Of a stretch of 64,000 nt of DNA, positions 1 through 9,932 are shown piece by piece. This DNA is from Burkholderia sp. BCC1644. GTDB taxonomy: Bacteria; Pseudomonadota; Gammaproteobacteria; Burkholderiales; Burkholderiaceae. The translations under genes and the position numbers were made by a program. The stretch lies in the NCBI RefSeq assembly GCF_902833225.1, contig NZ_CADFEI010000024.1, forward strand, positions 28,609 to 92,608, in the 5' to 3' direction. Every line of letters begins with the position of its first letter. Position 1 is the stretch's first letter. The notes below the pieces were generated by a model. The model was not told the origin of the DNA. It saw nothing but the letters and a program-made list of their open reading frames with translations, and did not search any database.

Positions 1-832
1 CGCGGTGAGCCAGATGATCCGCACGCTCGAGACGCATCTCGGCGTGCAACTGTTCGAGCGCGTCAACCGCGGCATCCTGCTGACGGCCGCCGGCCGCGAC
101 TACCTGCCGCCGGTGCGCAACGCGTTCCGGCAGATCGCCGATGCGTCGCAGCGCGTGTCGGGCGCAGCCGACAGCGGCGTGCTGACCGTGAGCGTCACGC
201 CGTTCTTCGCGTCCGCGTGGCTCGTCCCGCGCCTCGCGCAATTCCGGCACGCATGCCCGGATGTCGACCTGCAGGTCGTCACGAGCCACGCGCTCGCGGA
301 TTTCTCGCGCGACGGCGTCGATGTCGCCATCCGTCACGGCCTCGGGCGTTATATCGGGCTGTGCAGCGAACGCCTGCTGACCGTGGAGATCGTCGCGCTC
401 GCCTCGCCCGAACTCGTCGCGCGGCTCGGCATGCCGGCGACGCCGGCCGATCTCGTCGGTTGGCCGCAGTTGCACGACGCCGAGCGCAAGGGCTGGCACA
501 TCTGGTTCGGCGCGCAGCGGATCGACGATTTCGGCCCGCCGCGCGGCGCCGCGTTCGACGATTCGGGGCTGCTGCTGCAGGCGATCGTCGCCGGGCAGGG
601 CGCCGGGTTGCTGCCGGCCGCGATGGTGCGCGGCGAACTGGCGAGCGGCCGGCTCGTGCAACTCGCCGACGTCGCGTGGCTCGACGATTTCGCGTACTAC
701 CTCGTCTATCCGCCGCATCACGCCGAACGGCCGAAGGTTGCCGCGTTCCGTCGCTGGATTCTCGATGCCGCCCGGGCCGACGGCGCGGCGTCGATGTCCG
801 GCGCCGGCAACGATCCGGCACGAATCCGCTAA
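1..832 (+). CDS. LysR-family transcriptional regulator (5' end outside window)
   Basis: The open frame is already running at the first base, so the start codon and the first half of the N-terminal winged helix lie upstream. What remains begins in the recognition helix and wing (VSQMIRTLETHLGVQLFERV, then 'LTAAGRDYL'), the LysR helix-turn-helix signature. A substrate-binding domain follows over roughly residues 60-260. The 'VTPFFASAWLVPRLAQF' stretch and 'DVDLQVVTSH' resemble the GcvA/AmpR branch, which binds small effectors and activates or represses neighbouring genes. The target gene is probably outside the window, because the next gene downstream is a small secreted protein. Family assignment is secure; the regulated pathway cannot be told. 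Confidence 0.9.
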   Translation, partial: AVSQMIRTLETHLGVQLFERVNRGILLTAAGRDYLPPVRNAFRQIADASQRVSGAADSGVLTVSVTPFFASAWLVPRLAQFRHACPDVDLQVVTSHALADFSRDGVDVAIRHGLGRYIGLCSERLLTVEIVALASPELVARLGMPATPADLVGWPQLHDAERKGWHIWFGAQRIDDFGPPRGAAFDDSGLLLQAIVAGQGAGLLPAAMVRGELASGRLVQLADVAWLDDFAYYLVYPPHHAERPKVAAFRRWILDAARADGAASMSGAGNDPARIR

Positions 833-885
833 CATGCGGCGCGGGCCACCGGCCCGACCGCCATAACAACAAACCGAGAGAGACC

Positions 886-1194
886 ATGCCTGCCCTGCTC
901 CGCCGCGCGACGCGCGTCGCGACCCTGTCCGTCGCTTTTTTCGTCGCATGCGCCGCGCTGCCTCCCGCCGCGCATGCATACCGCGCCACGCCCGGCTACG
1001 GTAACGAGGCCGATCTCGACCGTCACGACACGTATCGCAACCCCGACGGCGAAACCGTGCATGCGCCCGCGCATTCGAAATCGGGCCGCGTGCCGGAAGG
1101 CGCGAGCGCGCGCTGCCGCGACGGCTCGTACAGCTTCAGCCGGCACCGGCGCGGCACGTGCTCGGGGCACGGCGGCGTCGCCGCGTGGCTGTAA
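886..1194 (+). CDS. Small secreted DUF3761-type protein
   Basis: This 102-residue protein starts at an ATG preceded by a purine-rich GAGAGAGACC ribosome-binding site. It begins with a basic stretch (MPALLRRATRVA) and a hydrophobic core ending at AHA-YRA, a standard signal peptide with cleavage near residue 32. The mature part carries 'HDTYRNPDGETVHAPAHS', then 'GASARCRDGSYSFSRHRRGT' and a final 'CSGHGGVAAWL'. That pattern of two cysteines, histidines and a terminal HGGV is typical of DUF3761 proteins. The biochemical role of the family is not known. The protein is probably periplasmic or exported, with one disulfide between the two cysteines. It is monocistronic as far as the sequence shows. 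Confidence 0.75.
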   Translation: MPALLRRATRVATLSVAFFVACAALPPAAHAYRATPGYGNEADLDRHDTYRNPDGETVHAPAHSKSGRVPEGASARCRDGSYSFSRHRRGTCSGHGGVAAWL

Positions 1195-1380
1195 CGCGGC
1201 GCATCCGGATGGCTGCGCCGCGCCAGCGGCAGCCGGCGGCGAAGTACAATACGCGTTCGCGCCGCCGACACGCGGCGCCGCCGCCGCGCCCCGCGCGGCA
1301 CGCTCCGTACCGAATCACCCGACGCCGCCACGCCCGCGCGCTGCGCGGCCGTCTCAACCACTTCTGACTTTCACACCGAA

Positions 1381-3048
<1,668 letters not shown>

Positions 3049-3129
3049 CCGGCGCGGCCCGGGCACCCGGCACTGCGGCAACGCGGGGCCGGATGCCGAA
3101 GGGGCTCGCTTCCGGAGCGGGACAAAGAA

Positions 3130-3157
3130 AAAGCGGGCCGATGGCCCGCTTTTTTCA
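3130..3157. terminator. Bidirectional intrinsic terminator between ettA and the HAD gene
   Basis: A 10-bp stem AAAGCGGGCC/GGCCCGCTTT with a 3-nt loop is followed by T residues on the plus strand. An A-run on its left gives a U-run for the minus strand. It lies between two convergent genes and can end both transcripts. Confidence 0.85.
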
Positions 3158-3181
3158 TTCGCCCGAGCCTTCGCCCACCGC

Positions 3182-3805
3182 TTACGCGAGCGCGCCCAGT
3201 TCGCGCAGCCGCGCCTCGGTCGTCGCCGCGCTCGTGTGATGAATGCCGTGCCAGCCGAGCGCGGTCGCGGCCGCGGCGTTCTTCGCGTTGTCGTCGATGA
3301 ACACGAGTTCGTGCGGCGTGATGCCCGGCAGGTGCGGCTCGATTCGTGCGTGCATCTCGCGGTAGATCGCCGGATCGGGTTTCACGAGCTTCACACGGCC
3401 CGACACGACGATGTCCTTGAAACGCCGCAGGATCGGGAAGTTGTCCCACGCATACGGAAACGTCTCCGCGGACCAGTTCGTCAGCCCGAACAGCGGCATC
3501 CCCTGCGCGTCGAGCCGGTCGACGAGCGCGGCGCCTTCATCGAGCACGCCGCCGATCATCTCGTGCCAGCGCGCATAGAACGCACGGATCAGCGCCTCGT
3601 GCTCCGGAAACTTCGCGACGAGTTCGGCCGTGCCTTCCTCGATCGTCTGCCCGCCGTCCTGGCGAACCACCCAGTCCATCGCGCACACATGCGTGAAGAA
3701 CCAGCGGCGCTCCGCGTCGTCGGGAATCAGCTCCCTGTAAAGGTACTCGGGGCTCCAGTCGATCAGCACGCCGCCGAAATCGAACACCACGGCCTTGATC
3801 GTCAT
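3182..3805 (-). CDS. HAD-superfamily phosphatase (subfamily IA, YihX-like)
   Basis: This is a 207-residue cytosolic hydrolase. Motif I is 'VVFDFGGVLIDWS' with the nucleophile Asp9. The second catalytic Asp of the usual DxD is replaced by Gly, as in YihX-type and some dehalogenase-like HAD proteins. Motif II is 'LFGLTNWS', motif III the Lys in 'VKLVKPDPAIY', and motif IV 'ELVFIDDNAKN'. A helical cap occupies about residues 20-85. Such proteins hydrolyse sugar phosphates or related phosphomonoesters, but the substrate cannot be read from sequence. Its ATG overlaps the stop of the upstream isochorismatase-like gene by four bases (ATGA), so the two are translationally coupled. Confidence 0.88.
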   Translation of the reverse strand: MTIKAVVFDFGGVLIDWSPEYLYRELIPDDAERRWFFTHVCAMDWVVRQDGGQTIEEGTAELVAKFPEHEALIRAFYARWHEMIGGVLDEGAALVDRLDAQGMPLFGLTNWSAETFPYAWDNFPILRRFKDIVVSGRVKLVKPDPAIYREMHARIEPHLPGITPHELVFIDDNAKNAAAATALGWHGIHHTSAATTEARLRELGALA

Positions 3806-4353
3806 GCGAACTCCGTTGTCAGCACGTCGGCGAGCGGACGCGGCGTGACCGCGTTGCCCGACAGCGAATTGTTTGCCCAGATGAAGTGGTGATGCGCGAC
3901 GATCTGCGCGGCCGACAGGTGCGCGCGCTCGTTCGTCGTGTGCAGGTCGGACACGACGGTCGTCCGGTAGCCGAGCAGCGCGGCACGGCGCGCGGCCGAA
4001 TCGACGCAGAACTCGGTCGCGTAGCCGCAGATCAGCACCGACCGGATGCCATGGCGGTCGAGCTGCGCCGCGAGCGGCGTGTCGTGGAACGAATCGCTCA
4101 TCTGCTTGCGCACGCGCCAGTCGTCGCTGCCGACGACCAGCCCCGCATGCAGCTCCCAGCCCGGCGTGCCTGGCACGACATCGTCGTCCGCATCGCCGTC
4201 TTGCTGCACGAAGCAGACGGGCGCGTTTGCCGCGCGCGCCGCCGCCGTCAACCGGTTGATGCCCGACACGACGTCGTCGAGCCGGTAAGCGGGCTGCGCC
4301 CGCTCCACCAGCCCGCGCTGCATGTCGATCACGATCACTGCAGTGTCCGCCAT
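3802..4353 (-). CDS. Isochorismatase-family cysteine hydrolase
   Basis: This 183-residue enzyme has the catalytic triad of the isochorismatase-like fold: Asp10 in 'AVIVIDMQRG', Lys83 in 'WRVRKQMSDSF' and Cys116 in 'GYATEFCVDSAARRA'. Family members hydrolyse amides or vinyl ethers (nicotinamide, N-carbamoyl compounds, isochorismate). The conserved cysteine suggests an amidase-type reaction, but the substrate is open. A longer upstream frame exists, but the start chosen here gives the canonical N-terminus directly before the first strand. It is the first gene of a coupled pair with the HAD phosphatase and lies 58 bases downstream of the aminopeptidase P gene on the same strand. Confidence 0.87.
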   Translation of the reverse strand: MADTAVIVIDMQRGLVERAQPAYRLDDVVSGINRLTAAARAANAPVCFVQQDGDADDDVVPGTPGWELHAGLVVGSDDWRVRKQMSDSFHDTPLAAQLDRHGIRSVLICGYATEFCVDSAARRAALLGYRTTVVSDLHTTNERAHLSAAQIVAHHHFIWANNSLSGNAVTPRPLADVLTTEFA

Positions 4354-4411
4354 TGCTTGCCCTCGGTTTTGTCGTTCGGCCGTTGTCCGGCCGTTATCGC
4401 ATGGTGTTGCG

Positions 4412-6226
4412 TCAGATCGGCTGCGTGCGCGCGTCGAGCCATGCCTTCGCATCGCCGCTCAGGTGCCGGCCGACGCGCTCGCGCACCGTCGCGTGATACG
4501 TGTTCAGCCACGCGCGCTCTTCGTCGTGCAGCATCTCGATCAGCACGCAGCGCGTGTCGATCGGGCACAGCGTCAGCGTCTCGAACGCGAGGAAATCGCC
4601 GAATTCCGTCTTCCCGGCCGCGCGGTTCACGACCAGGTTCTCGATCCGGATACCCCACTGGCCGGGTCGGTACACGCCCGGCTCGATCGACGTGATCATG
4701 CCTTCTTCCATCGCCGTGTGCGGCTCGGCCGGCGCGTAGTGCGAGATGACCTGCGGGCCTTCGTGCACGTTCAGGAAGTAGCCGACGCCATGCCCCGTGC
4801 CGTGCCCATAGTCGAGCCCGGCCGCCCACATCGGCGCGCGCGCGATCGCGTCGAGCATCGGCGAGCGGATGCCGCGCGGGAAACGTGCGCGCGACAGCGC
4901 CATCATCGATTTCAGCACGATCGTGAAATCACGCCGCTGAAGGTCGCTGACGGTGCCGACCGGCACGACGCGCGTGATGTCGGTCGTGCCCGTCATGTAC
5001 TGGCCGCCCGAATCGATCAGCAGCAGACCGTCGCCGGCGATCGTCGCGTGCGACTCGGGCGTCGCGTGGTAGTGCGGCATCGCGCCGTTCGCGTTGAAGC
5101 CGGCGATCGTCGCGAAGCTGGCGGACACGTAGCCGGGGCGCCGTGCGCGTGCGGCCGTGAGCTTCTCCTCGATCGTCAGCTCGCTGATCGTCTCGCGGTT
5201 CACGGCCTGTTCGAACCACGCGAAGAATTCCGCGAGCGCGGCGCCGTCGTGCTCCATCGTCACGCGCACGTGCTCGATCTCGGCGGACGTCTTGCGCGAC
5301 TTCGCGAACGTCGAGGGATTCACGGCCTCGACGAGCTTCACGCCGGCCGGCACTGCTTCGAGCGTGCCGAATGTCACGCGGCGCGGGTCGACCAGCAGCG
5401 TCGCGCCATCGGGCAACGCCGCGAGCGACGCGCGCGCGGCGTCGTATGCACGGACGTCGACGCCGTCCTGCGCGAGCGACGCGGCCAGCGCCGGCGACAC
5501 CTTGCCGTCGGCGACGAACAGCGTCGCGCGATCGGCGCCGATCATTGCGTGCGCAACGAACACGGGATTGAAGTTGACGTCGGCACCACGCAGGTTGAAC
5601 AACCAGGCGAGATCGTCGAGCGTCGACACGAAATGCCACTGCGCGCCCTGCGCGTGCATCGCGCGGCGCACTTCGGCCAGCTTGCTCGCGCGCGTCGTGT
5701 CGGCCTGCGGCGCCGCGTGCTCGAACACCGCGTCGCCGGGCAGACCGGGCCGCTCGGGCCAGATCGCGTCGAGCAGGTCGAGATCGGTGCGCAGCGCGAT
5801 GCCGCGCGCGCTCAGCGCGGCCGTCAGCCCGCGCGCGGCCGCGACGCCAAGCACCGCACCGTCGACGCCGACCGTCATGCCGGCCGGCACGTTCTGCGCC
5901 AGCCAGTCGACGTGCGGCGCGCTCTGCTGCCCGCCCGTCATCTTCATCAGCTGCACGCCCGTGCCGGCCAGCTCGGCGTCGGCCTGCACCCAGTAGCGGC
6001 TGTCGACCCACAGCCCCGCGAAATCCGCGGTCACGACCAGCGTACCGACCGAGCCCGTGAAGCCGGACAGCCAGCGGCGCGCCTGCCAGCGCTCGGGCAG
6101 GTACTCGGACAGATGGGGATCGGCAGACGGCACGAGATAGGCGGCCAGGTCCTCGCGGGCCATGGCGCCGCGCAACAGCGCAAGGCGGGCCGGCACCGGC
6201 GAGACTTCGGGAAGACGGGCATTCAT
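4412..6226 (-). CDS. Xaa-Pro aminopeptidase (aminopeptidase P, M24B)
   Basis: This 604-residue protein has two creatinase-type N-terminal domains followed by an M24 catalytic domain. The five metal ligands are visible: two Asp in 'LLIDSGGQYMTGTTDITR', His in 'GHGTGHGVGYFLNVHEGP', Glu in 'GMITSIEPGVY' and Glu in 'GIRIENLVV'. It removes an N-terminal residue preceding proline, using two Mn ions. The length matches the long eukaryote-like cytosolic AMPP1 form, not the 440-residue E. coli PepP. The start was set at the ATG with an AGGTGA ribosome-binding site eight bases upstream, six codons inside the longest frame. The upstream membrane-protein gene ends 18 bases before it. Confidence 0.93.
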   Translation of the reverse strand: MNARLPEVSPVPARLALLRGAMAREDLAAYLVPSADPHLSEYLPERWQARRWLSGFTGSVGTLVVTADFAGLWVDSRYWVQADAELAGTGVQLMKMTGGQQSAPHVDWLAQNVPAGMTVGVDGAVLGVAAARGLTAALSARGIALRTDLDLLDAIWPERPGLPGDAVFEHAAPQADTTRASKLAEVRRAMHAQGAQWHFVSTLDDLAWLFNLRGADVNFNPVFVAHAMIGADRATLFVADGKVSPALAASLAQDGVDVRAYDAARASLAALPDGATLLVDPRRVTFGTLEAVPAGVKLVEAVNPSTFAKSRKTSAEIEHVRVTMEHDGAALAEFFAWFEQAVNRETISELTIEEKLTAARARRPGYVSASFATIAGFNANGAMPHYHATPESHATIAGDGLLLIDSGGQYMTGTTDITRVVPVGTVSDLQRRDFTIVLKSMMALSRARFPRGIRSPMLDAIARAPMWAAGLDYGHGTGHGVGYFLNVHEGPQVISHYAPAEPHTAMEEGMITSIEPGVYRPGQWGIRIENLVVNRAAGKTEFGDFLAFETLTLCPIDTRCVLIEMLHDEERAWLNTYHATVRERVGRHLSGDAKAWLDARTQPI

Positions 6227-6244
6227 GATTTCACCTGAGAGCAT

Positions 6245-6499
6245 TCAGCGACGGGCCGACAGCGCGACCGTCACGGCTACGGCAAGGAACGCGACGCCGG
6301 TGCAGACCGGCCATTCGAGCGTCTCGCCATCGTAAAACAGTCCCGAGAGATTGCCGGCCATGCGGGCGGCAGCCGCACCCACGATGCCGGCGAGCACCGC
6401 GATCCACCACGCCGGCCGACTCGTGCGCCGCAACGGATGCAGCCAGCGGCCGAACAGCCCGACGGCCGCTCCCAGGACAAGGATTCCAAACCAGTTCAT
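6245..6499 (-). CDS. Small membrane protein with three predicted transmembrane segments
   Basis: This 84-residue protein (MNWFGILVLGAAVGLFGRWL...) is almost entirely hydrophobic. Helices fall at about residues 3-18, 28-45 and 58-80, separated by a basic loop (HPLRRTSRP) and a short polar loop (LFYDGETLEW). The overall pattern recalls the GlsB/YeaQ/YmgE transglycosylase-associated family, but similarity is not strong enough to name it. The start was chosen because AGAAGG lies seven bases upstream. It precedes the aminopeptidase P gene by 18 bases and may be cotranscribed with it. Confidence 0.7.
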   Translation of the reverse strand: MNWFGILVLGAAVGLFGRWLHPLRRTSRPAWWIAVLAGIVGAAAARMAGNLSGLFYDGETLEWPVCTGVAFLAVAVTVALSARR

Positions 6500-6670
6500 T
6501 CGACGCCTTCTATAAATTCGGATTCGTCCCATAGGCGTGAACGTTACCAGCGGCTAGCATCGATTCATCCATCGAACCCGGGACCAGCCGGGTGCCGCGA
6601 ACGTTCGAGTGTAGGGGCCGACTCGACGTTATGGCAAGCGCGCACCTGCTGCCGTACTGAAGAAATCCTC

Positions 6671-7435
6671 ATGCGAATCGCTCTGATCGATCCGGAGTCG
6701 CGTCATACCGCACTCCTGAACCGCCTGCTCTTCGCGGGCGGTCACGTGTGCCACGCGTTTACGTCCAGCGCCGCATTCTTCGCGTGGCTCGCCGCCGACA
6801 ACACCTGCGACATGCTGATCACCGGCCACTGGGCCGGCGACCAGCCGGCCCAGGAGGTCATTCCGCGCGCGCAGGCGGTCCTGCCCGGTTTGCCGGCCAT
6901 CGCCATGATGCAGTCGCCGCGCGAAAGCGAAATCGTCTCGTGCCTGCACGCGGGCGCCGACGATTGCCTCGTGCGGCCCGTGAGCGGCCCCGAGCTGCTT
7001 GCGCGCGTCAACGCGCTGAGCCGTCGCGCCGGCGTACGCCGGCCACCCACCCGCTCGCGCGAAATGTATGGGGAATATGCATTCGACGCCACGCACGATC
7101 TCGTGCGCTTCGGCGACGCAATCGTTTCACTGACGCCCAAGGAATTCCGTTTCGCCCAACTGCTGTTCACCAACCTGTCGCGGCCGGTGTCGCGCGCCCA
7201 TATCCTCGAAACGGTGTGGGGGCGCCGCCGCGACATGAAGTCGCGCACGCTCGATACGCACGCGTCCCGGCTGCGCAGCAAATTGCGGCTGCTTCCGGAG
7301 CGCGGCTACCGGCTGCTGCCGCTTTACGGCTTCGGCTATCAGCTCGACCGCGTGCCGATCGAGCCCCCAAATTCGCGGCCCCGCCACGCTGATGCCCGGT
7401 ATGCGGCGAGTGAGGAAATCGCTGAAACGCTATAA
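6671..7435 (+). CDS. Orphan OmpR/PhoB-type response regulator with degenerate receiver
   Basis: This 254-residue protein has an N-terminal receiver-like domain (about 1-115) and a C-terminal winged-helix DNA-binding domain (about 130-230). The latter has 'SLTPKEFRFAQLLF', 'RAHILETVWG' and 'RTLDTHASRLRSKL' and is fully typical. The receiver lacks key residues. The acidic pair is reduced to Asp7 (ALIDPES). The phosphoacceptor position after 'CDMLI' is Thr/Gly instead of Asp. The conserved Lys-Pro is Arg-Pro (LVRPVSGPEL). It is therefore probably not switched by phosphorylation. No histidine kinase gene is adjacent. The stop codon is 26 bases from the hemA start and overlaps a consensus -10 element. 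Confidence 0.85.
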   Translation: MRIALIDPESRHTALLNRLLFAGGHVCHAFTSSAAFFAWLAADNTCDMLITGHWAGDQPAQEVIPRAQAVLPGLPAIAMMQSPRESEIVSCLHAGADDCLVRPVSGPELLARVNALSRRAGVRRPPTRSREMYGEYAFDATHDLVRFGDAIVSLTPKEFRFAQLLFTNLSRPVSRAHILETVWGRRRDMKSRTLDTHASRLRSKLRLLPERGYRLLPLYGFGYQLDRVPIEPPNSRPRHADARYAASEEIAETL

Positions 7436-7436
7436 T
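7431..7436 (+). promoter_or_regulatory. Candidate -10 element for hemA
   Basis: An exact TATAAT overlaps the stop codon of the response-regulator gene, 26 bases before the hemA ATG. No good -35 hexamer lies 16-18 bases upstream. It could be an activator-dependent promoter or chance. Confidence 0.4.
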
Positions 7437-7461
7437 ATGGGGCTAAACGATAGCCCTCGAT

Positions 7462-8760
7462 ATGCAACTCCTCACGATCGGAATCAATCACCACACTGCG
7501 CCTGTCGCCCTGCGCGAACGCGTGGCGTTTCCGCTCGAGCAGATCAAGCCGGCTCTCGTCACGTTCAAGAACGTGTTTCTCGGCCCCCAGGCGCCCAATA
7601 CGCCCGAAGCGGCGATTCTTTCCACCTGCAACCGCACCGAACTGTATTGCGTGACCGACGATCGCGCGGCACGCGAAGGCGCGGTCCGCTGGCTGTCGGA
7701 GTATCACCGGATTCCGGTCGACGAACTCGCCCCGCACGTGTACGCGCTGCCGCAGTCCGAAGCGGTCCGGCACGCATTCCGCGTCGCGTCCGGCCTCGAT
7801 TCGATGGTGCTGGGCGAAACCCAGATTCTGGGCCAGATGAAGGACGCCGTTCGCACCGCGACGGAAGCCGGCGCGCTCGGCACCTACCTGAACCAGCTGT
7901 TCCAGCGGACGTTCGCGGTCGCGAAGGAAGTGCGCGGCACGACCGAAATCGGCACGCAGTCGGTGTCGATGGCCGCCGCCGCGGTGCGCCTCGCGCAGCG
8001 GATCTTCGAAAAGGTATCGGATCAGCGCGTACTGTTCATCGGTGCCGGCGAAATGATCGAGCTGTGCGCGACGCACTTCGCCGCGCAAGGCCCGCGCGAA
8101 CTCGTCGTCGCGAACCGCACGGCCGAACGCGGCCAGCGGCTCGCCGAACGCTTCAACGGCCGCGCGATGCCGCTGGCCGACCTGCCGACCCGCATGCACG
8201 AATTCGACATCATCGTGTCGTGCACGGCGTCGACGCTGCCGATCATCGGCCTCGGTGCAGTGGAGCGCGCGGTGAAGGCACGCCGCCATCGCCCGATCTT
8301 CATGGTCGACCTCGCGGTGCCGCGCGACATCGAGCCCGAAGTCGGCAAGCTGAAGGACGTGTTCCTGTACACCGTCGACGATCTCGGTGCGATCGTGCGC
8401 GAAGGCAACGCGTCGCGCCAGGCCGCGGTCGCACAGGCCGAAGCGATCATCGAGACGCGCGTGCAGAATTTCATGCAATGGCTCGACACGCGCAGCGTCG
8501 TGCCGGTGATTCGTCACATGCATACGCAGGCCGACGCACTGCGCCGCGCCGAAGTCGACAAGGCGCAGAAGCTGCTCGCACGCGGCGACGATCCGGCCGC
8601 CGTACTCGAAGCGTTGTCGCAGGCGCTGACCAACAAGCTGATCCACGGCCCGACCAGCGCGCTCAACCGCGTGAACGGCGCCGATCGCGATTCGCTGATC
8701 GACCTGATGCGCGGCTTCTACCAGCACGCGCCGCGCTCGAACGACCAGTCCGGCCACTAG
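7462..8760 (+). CDS. hemA: Glutamyl-tRNA reductase
   Basis: This 432-residue enzyme catalyses the first committed step of the C5 tetrapyrrole pathway: NADPH reduction of glutamyl-tRNA(Glu) to glutamate-1-semialdehyde. The catalytic domain contains 'GINHHTAPVALRER' and the nucleophilic cysteine in 'LSTCNRTELYC' (Cys56). 'GLDSMVLGETQILGQMKDA' follows, then the Rossmann domain with 'RVLFIGAGEMIELC' and the C-terminal dimerisation helix ending 'GPTSALNRVNGADRD'. Length matches bacterial HemA. The gene heads the hemA-prfA-prmC order found in many proteobacteria. prfA begins 82 bases later, so cotranscription is likely. Confidence 0.98.
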   Translation: MQLLTIGINHHTAPVALRERVAFPLEQIKPALVTFKNVFLGPQAPNTPEAAILSTCNRTELYCVTDDRAAREGAVRWLSEYHRIPVDELAPHVYALPQSEAVRHAFRVASGLDSMVLGETQILGQMKDAVRTATEAGALGTYLNQLFQRTFAVAKEVRGTTEIGTQSVSMAAAAVRLAQRIFEKVSDQRVLFIGAGEMIELCATHFAAQGPRELVVANRTAERGQRLAERFNGRAMPLADLPTRMHEFDIIVSCTASTLPIIGLGAVERAVKARRHRPIFMVDLAVPRDIEPEVGKLKDVFLYTVDDLGAIVREGNASRQAAVAQAEAIIETRVQNFMQWLDTRSVVPVIRHMHTQADALRRAEVDKAQKLLARGDDPAAVLEALSQALTNKLIHGPTSALNRVNGADRDSLIDLMRGFYQHAPRSNDQSGH

Positions 8761-8842
8761 CGCCGGCCGGTCCCCCTGCCGCCGGCCGCGAGCCGGCCTA
8801 TCCTTTCCGAATACCCCTTGCCCGGGAGCGCCGCTCCACACC

Positions 8843-9925
8843 ATGAAGACGAGCATGCAACGCAAGCTCGACCAGCTGTCCACACGGCTGGCCGAACTGA
8901 ACGATCTGCTGAGCCGCGAAAACGTCACGGCCGACCTCGACCAGTACCGCAAACTGACGCGCGAACATGCGGAACTCGGCCCGGTCGTCGAGCAATACGC
9001 GCTGTGGCGCCAGTCGCGCAATGACGAGGCGGCCGCGCAGGAGTTGCTCGCCGATCCGTCGATGCGCGACTTCGCGGAAGACGAAATCCGCAACGCGCGC
9101 GACGGCATGGCGCGCCTCGAGACCGAGCTGCAGAAGATGCTGCTGCCGAAGGATCCGAACGACGACCGCAACATCTTCGTCGAAATCCGTGCGGGCGCGG
9201 GCGGCGACGAATCGGCGCTGTTCGCGGGCGACCTGCTGCGCATGTACCTGCGCTTCGCGGAACGCCAGCGCTGGCAGGTCGAAATGATGTCGGAGAGCGC
9301 GTCGGATCTCGGCGGCTACAAGGAAGTGATCGTGCGGATCGCGGGCCAGGGCGCGTATTCGCGCCTGAAGTTCGAATCGGGCGGCCATCGCGTGCAGCGC
9401 GTGCCGGCGACCGAGACGCAGGGGCGCATCCATACGTCCGCGTGCACGGTCGCGGTGATGCCGGAAGCCGACGAGATCGGCGAAGTCGAGATCAATCCGG
9501 CCGACCTGCGGATCGACACGTTCCGCGCATCCGGCGCGGGCGGCCAGCACATCAACAAGACCGACTCGGCGGTGCGCGTCACGCACATCCCGACGGGGAT
9601 CGTCGTCGAATGCCAGGACGACCGTTCGCAGCACAAGAACAAGGATCGCGCGCTGAAGGTGCTCGCCGCGCGCATCAAGGACAAGCAGTATCACGAGCAG
9701 CACGCGAAGGAAGCCGCGACGCGCAAGAGCCTGATCGGCTCCGGCGACCGTTCCGAACGGATTCGCACGTACAACTTCCCGCAAGGCCGGATGACCGACC
9801 ACCGGATCAACCTGACGCTGTACCGGCTCGAGGCGATCATGGACGGCGATCTTGACGAACTGATCGGCGTGCTCGTCACCGAGCACCAGGCCGAGCTGCT
9901 TGCGTCGCTCGGCGAAGCCGACTGA
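8843..9925 (+). CDS. prfA: Peptide chain release factor 1
   Basis: This is the 360-residue class I release factor that recognises UAA and UAG. The GGQ motif that triggers peptidyl-tRNA hydrolysis is at residues 233-235 (ASGAGGQHINKTDSAVR). The codon-recognition tripeptide of RF1 is Pro-Ala-Thr in 'RVPATETQGR' (about 188-190). RF1-type length and the absence of an RF2 frameshift site separate it from prfB. An ATG with several in-frame Met codons follows 'cacaccatg'. The modifying methyltransferase gene prmC starts seven bases after its stop, so enzyme and substrate are coexpressed. Confidence 0.98.
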   Translation: MKTSMQRKLDQLSTRLAELNDLLSRENVTADLDQYRKLTREHAELGPVVEQYALWRQSRNDEAAAQELLADPSMRDFAEDEIRNARDGMARLETELQKMLLPKDPNDDRNIFVEIRAGAGGDESALFAGDLLRMYLRFAERQRWQVEMMSESASDLGGYKEVIVRIAGQGAYSRLKFESGGHRVQRVPATETQGRIHTSACTVAVMPEADEIGEVEINPADLRIDTFRASGAGGQHINKTDSAVRVTHIPTGIVVECQDDRSQHKNKDRALKVLAARIKDKQYHEQHAKEAATRKSLIGSGDRSERIRTYNFPQGRMTDHRINLTLYRLEAIMDGDLDELIGVLVTEHQAELLASLGEAD

Positions 9926-9932
9926 GGCCGCG

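Noticed and set aside
1195..1380. GC-rich hairpin GCGGCGCA...TGCGCCGC after the DUF3761 gene as a terminator
   Set aside because: No T-run follows, so it cannot be called an intrinsic terminator.
4354..4452. N-terminal extension of the isochorismatase-like gene
   Set aside because: The extra 33 residues are Arg/Ser/Thr-rich and precede the canonical first strand; the inner ATG fits the family length.
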